DNA of 9,661 nucleotides from Cyanobacteria bacterium UBA11372 (GTDB lineage: Bacteria; Cyanobacteriota; Cyanobacteriia; Cyanobacteriales; Aerosakkonemataceae), in NCBI GenBank assembly GCA_003486675.1, contig DNGG01000539.1, positions 1 through 9,661 of the forward strand. The letters are read 5' to 3'. The first letter of the stretch is position 1. Every line of letters starts with the position of its first letter. Shown one piece after another: positions 1 to 5,952 of the stretch. The notes below the pieces were generated by a model. It was not told where the DNA came from and ran no database searches. It was given only the letters and a program-made list of their open reading frames with translations. The position numbers and the translations under genes were made by a program.

Positions 1-1
1 C

Positions 2-73
2 ACACCTGCTCAAGAAGCTCCCCAATATTTTTACTTTGAAAGCTGTGAAATTATCAGACAATTTTTTGTGTGA
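2..73 (+). CDS. possible C-terminal end of a gene entering from the left
   Basis: Reading from base 2 gives 23 sense codons and a TGA, with a protein-like tail (TPAQEAPQYFYFESCEII, then RQFFV). The start lies outside the window, so product and family cannot be named. The only support is the open frame to the window edge, the plausible residue mix, and a hairpin about 130 bp downstream that could end its transcript. A chance open frame of this length is quite possible. Confidence 0.3.
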   Translation, partial: TPAQEAPQYFYFESCEIIRQFFV

Positions 74-199
74 AAATATTTGGGACATGCTCCAGGAGCG
101 AACAATTTACTATCCGCAATTTTAATTGCAATTTATTCTCATCTCAGATGAAATTTTGCGGTAATTGTTGTTATTCTTGCTCGTTAATTAGGAAGCGTT

Positions 200-229
200 A
201 AAGTAGGGTGGGCATTACCGCCCTACTTT
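200..229 (+). terminator. hairpin, possible terminator of the upstream gene
   Basis: AAAGTAGGG (200-208) pairs perfectly with CCCTACTTT (221-229) around a 12-nt loop. There is no clean T-run after it, so Rho-independent termination is uncertain. It may simply be one of the GTAGGGTGGGC-type interspersed hairpins common in cyanobacterial intergenic DNA. Confidence 0.35.
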
Positions 230-666
230 CGCGTTTGATTTGGAATGCGTGGATTACTGTATTTAAGGGTGACAAATTCAGAAGTTGTACGTCAAGCGTA
301 GATTTACGAGGCCATAAGATTTCTCAAGTCCAGTACTATTACTGAAATACTGAGAGATTGCCTAAAAGTTCCTAGCCTTTACCCTGGCATTGCTACTTAT
401 AAATCGTCTGGTATTAGCAGAGCTTATATAGAAAATCACCGTATTTTTACTGAAAAAAGAGCCAAAGTATACTCTTTGCCTCCATGTTGCTAAATATAAA
501 TTTCTCATAAACTTCTTCCTCGTCTGGTAAAAGGGCGCAGGGAGACGAGAAATGGAGAGCGATACGTGCTAAGCACGCCCAGAGCCAACGCAGGCAAATC
601 GCTCTTTACCATCTTCAGAAAATTTATGCAGGTAAATTAATTATATTTTCCTTTTTCCCTCGCGTT
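230..666. other. intergenic stretch without a supportable gene
   Basis: No open frame of useful length, tRNA-like fold or known RNA is visible on either strand. The only structure is the inverted repeat near 556-605, listed separately. The rest is AT-rich spacer after the 3' end of the leftward membrane-protein gene. Confidence 0.6.
556..605. repeat. HIP1-like palindromic repeat
   Basis: AGAGCGAT (556-563) and ATCGCTCT (598-605) form perfect terminal inverted repeats. Inside the left arm, CGTGCT and AGCACG (565-577) form a second palindrome. The GCGATACGTGCTAAGCACGCC core resembles interspersed repeats seen in filamentous cyanobacteria. It lies about 60 bp past the stop of the leftward gene at 667 and could fold in its 3' untranslated region. 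Confidence 0.5.
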
Positions 667-1437
667 TTATGCAGTCTTGAAAAAGCGGATAATTTCGCGC
701 ACGTGGTCGAGAAATTGGCTGTCTGTGGTTAGTTGAGCGATCGCATGTTGTGCTTCGCGAGACAGGCGTTGATGATCCGCCTGATTTGCAGATCGCAATT
801 CTTCCAGGGTAGTAGCGACGCGAGATAAATCGTTGCGAGTTGCTTGCAACAGGCGCTGTTGAGTTGCGACAATCGATTGCGGTTGATCTGGGTTAAGTTG
901 CTCTTCCAGGCGCTTGACGGTTGATTCTAAACTGGTAAAGCGCGATCGCAACTCCAAAATATCTTCACGAGGATAGACGACTTGTTGGCGAATCGCTGCC
1001 AGTCTAACGGCTAAATACTCATAAGCGCGGTAAGCTGGACGCAAAAACGTTAACAATAAAGCCGCACCGGAACTAATATATCCGATGGGACTAATGCCCG
1101 TGGCGGCAAGGGAGTAAAATGCGATCGCAGAAATTATGTGGAGTGTAATCGCGATGGGGAGCGATCGCTTAGCCACCATTTTGGCGTAATTAACTTGTTT
1201 TTCATCCACAGAAATACCTTTTTCCGAAGATTGAGCGGCTTCTGCAATAACTTCTTTGGCTTCAAAATGGATATTCCACGGCACGGTTACAATAACTAAT
1301 AGCCACTCAAAAATAGCGACAGCAATTACCCAGTCGAGAAAGCTACCAGTTGGCACGTGCAACCATTGTAAAATGCCATAAACCAGCAGCACAAAAAATA
1401 CAACACCGATATTAATACTGATAATGCTGTAATACAT
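667..1437 (-). CDS. four-helix membrane protein with C-terminal coiled coil, unknown function
   Basis: A 256-residue protein of no family I recognise. Four hydrophobic helices are visible at about residues 6-26, 34-54, 93-111 and 118-133. A polar segment (55-90) separates the two pairs. The tail, about 158-235, is rich in Leu, Glu, Gln and Arg with heptad-like spacing (for example LESTVKRLEEQL), so it is probably a coiled coil in the cytoplasm. I chose the ATG at 1437 because AAGGTG lies six bases upstream as a ribosome site. A GTG nine bases further out would overlap that site. Four HIP1 octamers lie in the gene, so it has host-like composition. It is divergent from the DUF4385 gene and shows no partner. 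A scaffold or sensor role is possible, but nothing in the sequence shows it. Confidence 0.8.
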   Translation of the reverse strand: MYYSIISINIGVVFFVLLVYGILQWLHVPTGSFLDWVIAVAIFEWLLVIVTVPWNIHFEAKEVIAEAAQSSEKGISVDEKQVNYAKMVAKRSLPIAITLHIISAIAFYSLAATGISPIGYISSGAALLLTFLRPAYRAYEYLAVRLAAIRQQVVYPREDILELRSRFTSLESTVKRLEEQLNPDQPQSIVATQQRLLQATRNDLSRVATTLEELRSANQADHQRLSREAQHAIAQLTTDSQFLDHVREIIRFFKTA

Positions 1438-1546
1438 TCGAGTCACCTTCAGATAAGTTTCGCTTCGATCCTGGCTGGGTTATGGGGCAATATTTGAAGA
1501 GTCTGTGACGGTTTTACAAGTTGCACATAATTTTTTGACTGCCAAA

Positions 1547-1552
1547 GAGAGG
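1547..1552 (+). promoter_or_regulatory. Shine-Dalgarno site deciding the DUF4385 start
   Basis: GAGAGG lies six bases before the ATG at 1559. It makes that ATG more likely than the in-frame GTG at 1505, which has no such site and would add 18 residues unlike the family's N-terminus. Confidence 0.6.
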
Positions 1553-1558
1553 AAATTT

Positions 1559-2056
1559 ATGAAACAATTTGATTACTCGTTGGATTTCAAGAATATCAAT
1601 TTTCGAGAGCATCCGGAACTGTATCGAGTCGGAAAAGGGGAACAAGGAGTTTTGTTAGTCGAACCATATAAATCGGAAATTTTACCTTACTGGCGGTTTA
1701 AAACACCGGAAATAGCTAGAGAGTCGAGCGAAAAAATCTATCAGATATTTTTGGAATATTTGGAACGAGATGATTTTGTTGGGGCGGATATGGCGCGGAA
1801 GTTCTTGCAAATGGGTTACACGCGATCGCGCAGATATGCCAACCATAAAAGCGGTAGGAAATATAAAAGTAATCCTCAAAAAGAAACTACTGAAGCCGCG
1901 CAGAAGCAAGCGCGTAAACAGATTCTGCCTAATGAAGTTGACCCGGTAAAAGCCGAATCAGCAGCTATTTTCAAAGTTAAATGGACAGAAGCTAAGACAA
2001 ATGATAAATATCAACAGCTTTTAGCGAAGCATCAACAGTTGTACGAGCAGGAATAG
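1559..2056 (+). CDS. DUF4385 family protein
   Basis: A 165-residue soluble protein that I recognise as DUF4385. Its compact conserved block runs from FDYSLDFKNINFREHPELY (residues 4-22) through VGKGEQGVLLVEPYKSE and WRFKTPEIA. It continues to DDFVGADMARKFLQMGYTR and RRYANHKSGRKY (about residues 71-102). The highly charged tail (from about 103) is less conserved and rich in Lys, Gln and Ala. Biochemical function is unknown. The family is widespread in bacteria and phages, and the basic RRYANHKSGRKY segment could touch nucleic acid, but that is only inference. The gene stands alone: it is divergent from the membrane-protein gene, and a strong inverted repeat follows its stop. One HIP1 site (1822) lies in it. 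Confidence 0.85.
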   Translation: MKQFDYSLDFKNINFREHPELYRVGKGEQGVLLVEPYKSEILPYWRFKTPEIARESSEKIYQIFLEYLERDDFVGADMARKFLQMGYTRSRRYANHKSGRKYKSNPQKETTEAAQKQARKQILPNEVDPVKAESAAIFKVKWTEAKTNDKYQQLLAKHQQLYEQE

Positions 2057-2061
2057 TTAAT

Positions 2062-2144
2062 TGCTAATTGCTAATTGCTGATTGCTAAATAAATTTATCA
2101 TAACATTCCATGAGCCATGAGCCATTAGCAATTAGCAATTAGCA
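2062..2144. repeat. long inverted repeat of AATTGCT units
   Basis: An 18-bp arm at 2062-2079 is the exact reverse complement of 2127-2144, with a 47-nt loop. Each arm is itself a short tandem array of the 7-mer TAATTGC. It begins six bases after the DUF4385 stop and could act as a transcript-stabilising or terminating hairpin. A 20-mer inside it (2117-2136) recurs with one mismatch at 4649-4668, so it belongs to a dispersed family. Confidence 0.65.
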
Positions 2145-2198
2145 TTACCCGCACGAACTTAAGTTAATATATTTTTAGAATAATCTGTAAATACAACT

Positions 2199-2861
2199 AT
2201 GCCAAAAAAGACGATTGGGCTGGACAATCAACTGTACAATTACCTGTTATCTAATTCATTGCGCGAACCAGAAGTTTTGCGCCAATTGCGACAAGAAACC
2301 GCAAATCATCCCTACGGGACGATGCAAATTTCCCCAGAACAAGGACAATTTATGGCACTGCTAGTGCAGCTATTAGGAGCGAAGAAAACTCTGGAAGTAG
2401 GTGTATTTACAGGTTATAGCTCGCTTTGCGTCGCCCTGGCATTACCAAAAGATGGAAAAGCGATCGCTTGCGATATCAGCGAAGAATATACTGCAATAGC
2501 GCGTCGTTATTGGCAAATAGCAGGAGTAGCAGACAAAATCGATCTGCGAATTGCACCTGCATTAGAAACCTTGGATAAATTATTGGCAGAAGGAGAGGCG
2601 GGTACGTTTGATTTTGCCTTTATTGATGCAGATAAGGAGAATTACGAGGCGTATTACGAGCGATCGCTACAACTAATTCGCAAGGGCGGTTTAATTGCCG
2701 TCGATAATGTTTTATGGGGTGGAAGAGTCGCAGATTCGCAAGTTCAGGATAGTAGTACTCAAGCAATTCGAGAATTCAATCAAAAATTACACCAGGATCA
2801 AAGAGTAAATTTGAGTATGGTTCCCATTGCCGATGGACTGACATTAGCACTGAAGCGATAA
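2199..2861 (+). CDS. class I SAM-dependent O-methyltransferase (CCoAOMT-like)
   Basis: A 220-residue cytosolic enzyme of the O-methyltransferase family 3, related to plant caffeoyl-CoA and animal catechol O-methyltransferases. It moves a methyl group from S-adenosylmethionine to a hydroxyl, usually of a catechol, with a bound divalent metal. Motif I, LEVGVFTGYSS, is at 65-75. The acidic residue that binds the SAM ribose follows at about D92 (ACDIS). The metal site is complete: D143 in FIDADK, then D169 and N170 in VDNVLWGG. Length matches the family. The ATG lacks an obvious ribosome site, but the protein aligns from its N-terminus (the NYLL..SLREPEVL region). Two HIP1 sites lie in the gene. 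The substrate cannot be read from the sequence, and no biosynthetic partner gene is adjacent. It ends at a good hairpin terminator. Confidence 0.92.
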   Translation: MPKKTIGLDNQLYNYLLSNSLREPEVLRQLRQETANHPYGTMQISPEQGQFMALLVQLLGAKKTLEVGVFTGYSSLCVALALPKDGKAIACDISEEYTAIARRYWQIAGVADKIDLRIAPALETLDKLLAEGEAGTFDFAFIDADKENYEAYYERSLQLIRKGGLIAVDNVLWGGRVADSQVQDSSTQAIREFNQKLHQDQRVNLSMVPIADGLTLALKR

Positions 2862-2874
2862 AAGTAAGATTGTA

Positions 2875-2908
2875 GAAACCGGGTTTTTTGGAAGAACCCG
2901 GTTTCTTT
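2875..2908 (+). terminator. Rho-independent-like terminator after the O-methyltransferase
   Basis: GAAACCGGGTT (2875-2885) pairs perfectly with AACCCGGTTTC (2895-2905) around a 9-nt loop and is followed by TTT. It starts 14 bases after the stop codon. The GAAACCGGGTT hairpin also resembles a dispersed cyanobacterial repeat, so it may be a repeat used as a terminator. Confidence 0.7.
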
Positions 2909-2941
2909 GCGATCGCGCGCAGTGCTAGATTGGTAAAAAAA

Positions 2942-2970
2942 GCGATATGCCTCCGGCACTCCGCTTTCGC
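2942..2970 (+). repeat. GCGATATGCC-type palindromic element, copy 1
   Basis: A 29-nt element opens with GCGATATGCCTCC and closes with CCGCTTTCGC. It shares its first 10 bases with the element at 3652-3682, and shares GCGATATGCCTCC and CCGCT with the element at 5818-5848 (read on the minus strand). It lies 34 bp before the Uma2 start codon. Confidence 0.6.
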
Positions 2971-2994
2971 ACCCAATTTAGCCTTAAAATATCT

Positions 2995-2999
2995 GGAGG
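2995..2999 (+). promoter_or_regulatory. Shine-Dalgarno site deciding the Uma2 start
   Basis: A perfect GGAGG lies four bases before the ATG at 3004. It rules out the upstream in-frame ATG at 2947, which falls inside the palindromic repeat and would add 19 residues foreign to the family. Confidence 0.8.
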
Positions 3000-3003
3000 A
3001 AAT

Positions 3004-3594
3004 ATGATACCAGTCACCCAACAACGTTACTACTCGCCCGAAGAGTATTTAGAACTCGAAGAAACCGCAGAATTTAGAAGTGAATATCACGCAGGAGAAA
3101 TCATTCCTATGACAGGTGGCACTCCCAATCACAATCTAATAGCAATTTATTTTACTACTGCAATCCTAGCTGCATTAAGAGGACAACCCTATCTAATCTT
3201 TATGAGCGATTTACGCTTGTGGATACCGCAGCGTAAAATATACACCTATCCCGATGTCATGGTAGTTCCCCGTCCATTAGAGTTAGTAGAAGGACGTAAA
3301 GACACGATTACCAATCCTCTGATGATTGCCGAAGTATTATCAAAATCAACAGAAAGTTATGACCGAGGTAAGAAATTCGAGCATTACCGAACTATTCCAA
3401 CATTTCAAGAATACATTCTTATCGATCAATATAGAATGCACGTTGACCAATTCTCCAAGACGGAAGAGGGAAGATGGTTATTTTCTGAATATGACGGAGA
3501 AGGGGCGGTATTATCTTTAACCTGCGCACAATTGCAAATTTCCTTACCGGATATTTACCAAGAAATTGAATTTGAAGCTGAGGAAGAAGAGTAG
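3004..3594 (+). CDS. Uma2 family (DUF820) PD-(D/E)XK-like restriction endonuclease fold protein
   Basis: A 196-residue protein with the full Uma2 layout: SPEEYLELEE at 11-20, the EYHAGEIIPMTGGTPNHN block at 27-44, and the nuclease-like core. Core residues are D84 in YPDVMVV, E110 in IAEVLSKST, K124 in DRGKKFEHY, and EYILID at 136-141. Family members carry a PD-(D/E)XK nuclease fold and are present in dozens of copies in many cyanobacteria, with no settled cellular role. The tail ends in an acidic run (EAEEEE). It stands alone, downstream of the O-methyltransferase terminator, and converges on the aspartic protease gene. Same-orientation GCGATATGCC elements flank it at 2942 and 3652, so it may have moved as a unit or may simply sit between repeats. 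No key residue appears to be missing. Confidence 0.9.
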   Translation: MIPVTQQRYYSPEEYLELEETAEFRSEYHAGEIIPMTGGTPNHNLIAIYFTTAILAALRGQPYLIFMSDLRLWIPQRKIYTYPDVMVVPRPLELVEGRKDTITNPLMIAEVLSKSTESYDRGKKFEHYRTIPTFQEYILIDQYRMHVDQFSKTEEGRWLFSEYDGEGAVLSLTCAQLQISLPDIYQEIEFEAEEEE

Positions 3595-3604
3595 CGATCG
3601 CTCG

Positions 3605-3650
3605 CTTTTCTTCTCTTCGCATTCTTTGCGTCTTTGCGGTTCAAAAAAAG
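3605..3650. repeat. CTTTGCG-rich intergenic repeat (NRxxAKxAK type), copy 1
   Basis: A run of TTCTTTGCGTCTTTGCGGTTC followed by A7 and GAGCGAT. A diverged copy in the same orientation lies at about 7256-7309. Read on the minus strand it would encode an N-R-K-D-A-K-N-A-K peptide, a familiar spurious translation of this repeat. It fills the convergent gap between the Uma2 and aspartic protease genes. Confidence 0.55.
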
Positions 3651-3651
3651 A

Positions 3652-3682
3652 GCGATATGCCAAGGAATAGCTGCGCGATCGC
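3652..3682 (+). repeat. GCGATATGCC-type palindromic element, copy 2
   Basis: A 31-nt element runs from GCGATATGCC to GCGATCGC, so its right edge is a HIP1 octamer (3675-3682). It has the same length and the same ends as the element that interrupts the mini-protein pseudogene at 5818-5848. It lies three bases past the stop codon of the leftward protease gene. Confidence 0.6.
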
Positions 3683-3684
3683 AT

Positions 3685-4302
3685 TCAATCTCCACGCCAG
3701 GTAAACATAATTTGCTCTTCCGCTTGCCTAGACTCAATATTAAACTTATCAAATACAACCTCTCGCCCCAAAAGCATCACATCTGCCGTATTATTTTGTA
3801 ACCAGGCAACCGGAATTGTAAAAGTATGTCCATCAATCGTAATTTCAATTCTGCGTAAAACATACTCTACAGTTCCACCGATTGCCTGTCCTACTAATAT
3901 TTCCTCTCCATCAGCCAAAGCATATCCTAAATCTTGGCCTGATTTTAGAGAAATGACGCTAAAATCTGCCCCTGAATCTACCACCATCGTTGCATCCATT
4001 TCCAACTCTTTATGCCTCAATTTAACTGGATATTCAGGCGACCATTCATGGCGGCTAACGGTGCGAAAGTAAATCGGTAAAATTACAATTGACCCGACAA
4101 AACCAGGTACTAAGTAAATTGAATAAAGCTCTCTTGAAGCTTTAGCTAACTGCAACACTTCACGTAAATTTTCACTATGAGCAATAATTCCATTGGCATT
4201 ATAGACAACATATTGATGGGCATACTTTTGTAACTGGCGACGGTTATGATTTAGCCACTTGAGCATGGCGCGTCTTTCTTCTGGCGAAGGTGTTCTACTC
4301 AT
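3685..4302 (-). CDS. retropepsin-like aspartic protease with an N-terminal DUF5678-like segment
   Basis: A 205-residue protein. The C-terminal half (about 95-195) looks like a single-domain retroviral-type aspartic protease. The catalytic motif is V-V-D109-S-G-A (107-112), with FSVIS after it. The family's second signature, MLLGREVVFDKFNI, is at 176-189. Such enzymes act as homodimers, each chain giving one aspartate. The N-terminal part (about 20-58, with QYVVYNANGIIAHSENLREVLQLA) resembles the short DUF5678 domain often fused to these proteases. There is one hydrophobic stretch at 62-79 and no signal peptide, so the place of action is unclear. The ATG at 4302 has only a weak ribosome site. 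The gene lies downstream of a dead remnant of the HEAT-like gene, and a mutated copy of its own 5' end sits near 5953. The substrate is unknown. Confidence 0.85.
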   Translation of the reverse strand: MSRTPSPEERRAMLKWLNHNRRQLQKYAHQYVVYNANGIIAHSENLREVLQLAKASRELYSIYLVPGFVGSIVILPIYFRTVSRHEWSPEYPVKLRHKELEMDATMVVDSGADFSVISLKSGQDLGYALADGEEILVGQAIGGTVEYVLRRIEITIDGHTFTIPVAWLQNNTADVMLLGREVVFDKFNIESRQAEEQIMFTWRGD

Positions 4303-4343
4303 AAGTTTTGCTCAAGATCGAGGAATAGGAGCATCCCACTTCG

Positions 4344-4349
4344 ATTATA
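4344..4349 (-). promoter_or_regulatory. candidate -10 element of the protease gene
   Basis: TATAAT on the minus strand, 42 bases before the protease ATG. It is conserved exactly in the duplicate (6010-6015). No good -35 box is visible at the usual spacing, so this is a modest call. Confidence 0.35.
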
Positions 4350-4384
4350 GACAAGGTAAGAGCGAAAGCTATACTCACCCCACA

Positions 4385-4513
4385 CTAATTGACATAATTC
4401 TGAAAATCTTCCCCCGCCTCGCGAATATCCGGAGCGTCATGCTGCAAAGCTCGTGCGAGCAAGCTTTTAAGTTAATTCCCTATCAATTTGAATATATAGC
4501 TCTAACAAACGTC
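4385..4513 (-). pseudogene. 3' remnant of the HEAT-like gene
   Basis: The reverse strand keeps the end of the protein encoded at 6052-6540. Both copies have PDIREAG, DFQNY and the stop codon at matching positions. This copy cannot be translated through. The codon after L-T is TAA where the intact gene has GAA (minus-strand LTE becomes LT*), and one extra base within the following ~20 nt shifts the frame before Q-H. The remaining three quarters of the gene is absent. It ends 82 bp before the protease start, which suggests that the HEAT-like and protease genes were once neighbours in one unit. Confidence 0.85.
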
Positions 4514-4578
4514 CCCATTATTAATCAGCAGTCTTAGAACTCCCTGATGGTAAATATTTGACTTTAGCACTTACTAAT

Positions 4579-4700
4579 AACCCAAGTTGCTAGTTATAAA
4601 CTTCGGGGTTGCAAGCTTGCTAATATAGGATTTTTACTGGCATTAGCTATGAGCCATTAGCTATTAGCCGCTCTTTGAGAGATAACTAGCAACTTGAGTT
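4579..4700. repeat. MITE-like inverted-repeat element
   Basis: Nineteen-base terminal inverted repeats, AACCCAAGTTGCTAGTTAT (4579-4597) and its near-complement at 4682-4700, differ at one position. AAT flanks both ends (4576-4578 and 4701-4703) and could be a 3-bp target duplication. Inside are a perfect GCAAGCTTGC palindrome (4611-4620) and the 20-mer (4649-4668) shared with 2117-2136. It encodes nothing. A simple intergenic hairpin is the alternative. Confidence 0.5.
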
Positions 4701-4705
4701 AATAG

Positions 4706-4749
4706 GAGTTTAGACTAACTGCGCCGAGGGGCGCGGTTAGTTTAAACTC
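4706..4749 (-). terminator. strong hairpin after the DUF4231 gene
   Basis: A 20-pair stem (4706-4725 with 4730-4749), with two G-T wobbles and a GAGG loop, starts 17 bases past the stop of the leftward DUF4231 gene. The GC-rich top (GCGCC/GGCGC) makes it very stable. No T-run follows on the minus strand, so it may pause, terminate or protect the 3' end. Confidence 0.6.
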
Positions 4750-4766
4750 TAGTAATGAGGTTAATT

Positions 4767-5591
4767 TTACGAGCCAGCTTTTGCTGTTTCTGTGGATTCA
4801 GTTTTTTGCTTGGCTTCAGGTTGGGGAGATTGAATTTGGTTGAGGTGGATCGTATTCACTTGGTTAATAAAGGTTTCCACCGATTCCTGTACTTTTTGTT
4901 TGCGCAGGGCTTCATCTGGTAGATCGTAGAAGCGATAGGGCGAAACTCCTAGAATAAATTTTTCCTGTTCCGCCTCCAATAATTCGACAGTTGTGTTGGC
5001 TGCAAGCCAGGTTTTCTGAAATGGAAACGAGGTCGAAATACTCGTGACAATCGCTGCTATAGCCGGGAAAATGACGGGTAACCAACGGGTGAGACTTGAG
5101 CCGGTATCAAGCTTGTCCAAAACTACCAAGATGGGCGTCACTCCTGATAACACAACTGTAGAGAGTTGAAAGATATAGTAGATGTTTCTCGCATTGCGTC
5201 GCGTCAATTTGTAATCGTCAATCAGTTCCTGAGAATATTCAATTGCTCTACCTCGAATCAGATTGATCGGATCGTCGTCAACTCCAATAGCTTTGCCAAA
5301 CATACAATTGTAAAGTTCGGCTTTTATTTGATTATCCAGTTGTTTTGCCGAGCGGTTGTATGTCTGCTGGAAACGCCGATTGAGAAGGATAACAAAGACG
5401 AGAACGATCAGAGCCGCGATCGTGTAGATGAGGATTGTTTGACTATCTTTGAACAAGACAGCGACTGCGATCGCACCAATACAACAGGCGATCAGCAGAA
5501 ACTCTATGACGTTAAAAATTAGGGGAATCTTCACATCGGTTGTGCCCCAGGAACTGGAAGCTACTGAGTTACTGTTCAATTGAGTGGTCAT
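4767..5591 (-). CDS. DUF4231 (SLATT-like) membrane protein
   Basis: A 274-residue integral membrane protein. Hydrophobic helices are at about 22-46, 52-71, 137-158 and 170-190. Between the pairs lies a charged segment ending in ELIDDYKLTRRNARNIYYIF (about 122-141). After the second pair comes WLAANTTVELLEAEQEKFILG.SPY (about 195-219). That pattern, two helices followed by a helical tail starting near a Trp and Glu-rich stretch, fits DUF4231, which is related to the SLATT two-helix effector domains. SLATT proteins can be membrane-disrupting effectors in nucleotide-signalling defence, but no cyclase, SLOG or sensor gene is present here, so that role is not supported. The C-terminus is polar and low in complexity. 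The ATG at 5591 is preferred over a TTG at 5618; neither has a strong ribosome site. The mini-protein pseudogene ends 57 bp upstream, and a strong hairpin follows the stop. Confidence 0.7.
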   Translation of the reverse strand: MTTQLNSNSVASSSWGTTDVKIPLIFNVIEFLLIACCIGAIAVAVLFKDSQTILIYTIAALIVLVFVILLNRRFQQTYNRSAKQLDNQIKAELYNCMFGKAIGVDDDPINLIRGRAIEYSQELIDDYKLTRRNARNIYYIFQLSTVVLSGVTPILVVLDKLDTGSSLTRWLPVIFPAIAAIVTSISTSFPFQKTWLAANTTVELLEAEQEKFILGVSPYRFYDLPDEALRKQKVQESVETFINQVNTIHLNQIQSPQPEAKQKTESTETAKAGS

Positions 5592-5648
5592 CTTCAAATT
5601 ACGACTGGTACAACACAAATTGCTACAAACAAAATCGATTAGGGGGCT

Positions 5649-5890
5649 TTAATTCTGGTAAGATCGACCCCCCATATAAAGAGCAGTAGCCAAAGCGATT
5701 CCTGGTAAAGCAATGACTACGGAAAAGGGAGACTGAAACCAACTCGGTTGCCGATATTGTGCTTGGCGATAGATGCAGGCAACGCTTGGAGTAGCCGAAC
5801 TCAACAAAACGCTACTGGCGATCGCGTAGCGGAAGGGAGGCATATCGCAACGCTAGACACAATAGCCGCCGCCGACAATTTGGCTTTCAT
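5649..5890 (-). pseudogene. mini-protein paralog split by a palindromic insertion
   Basis: A second copy of the 72-aa gene at 7343-7561, with the same ribosome site region (AGAGGAAAG) and the same first residues, MKAKLSAAAIVSSVAI. A 23-bp insertion at the HIP1 site shifts the frame. From the native ATG at 5890, translation gives only 29 residues and stops at a TGA (5801-5803). Beyond the insertion the old frame is intact to the normal stop and keeps the full membrane segment and the ALYMGGRSYQN end. An ATG inside the insertion (5843) restores that frame as a 64-residue product (MPPFRYAIASSVLL...), still with a hydrophobic leader but no visible ribosome site. So it is either a pseudogene or a gene given a new start by the insertion. 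DUF4231 lies 57 bp downstream. Confidence 0.75.
5818..5848 (-). repeat. GCGATATGCC-type palindromic element, copy 3, inside a gene
   Basis: Read on the minus strand it runs from GCGATATGCCTCC to GCGATCGC, 31 nt. The uninterrupted paralog has just GCGATCGC (7512-7519) at this place, so 23 bp were gained. The short ATCGC motif occurs at both edges, as if the target were duplicated. Ends and length equal those of the element at 3652-3682. Confidence 0.75.
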
Positions 5891-5952
5891 AGTCTTTCCT
5901 CTAACTTGGCTCGATTCTAAATGTTACTCTGTCCAGCGATTTTTTTCTAGAC

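Larger units (their letters stand above)
4287..4513. repeat. duplicated segment, copy 1 (pairs with 5953-6179)
   Basis: About 227 bp aligns almost without gaps to 5953-6179, roughly 80-85% identical by eye. It covers the first bases of the protease gene, its leader region, and the 3' end of the HEAT-like gene. Two compensating single-base indels keep the lengths equal. Similarity stops abruptly on the right after AACAAACGTC and fades on the left within the protease coding sequence. Confidence 0.85.

Noticed and set aside
1505..1558. GTG at 1505 as an extended start of the DUF4385 gene.
   Set aside because: The family begins near FDYSLDF, and the ATG at 1559 has a clear ribosome site.
2057..2145. 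AATTGCT repeats as a CRISPR array.
   Set aside because: The units are 7 nt, contiguous and arranged as an inverted repeat, with no spacers and no cas genes.
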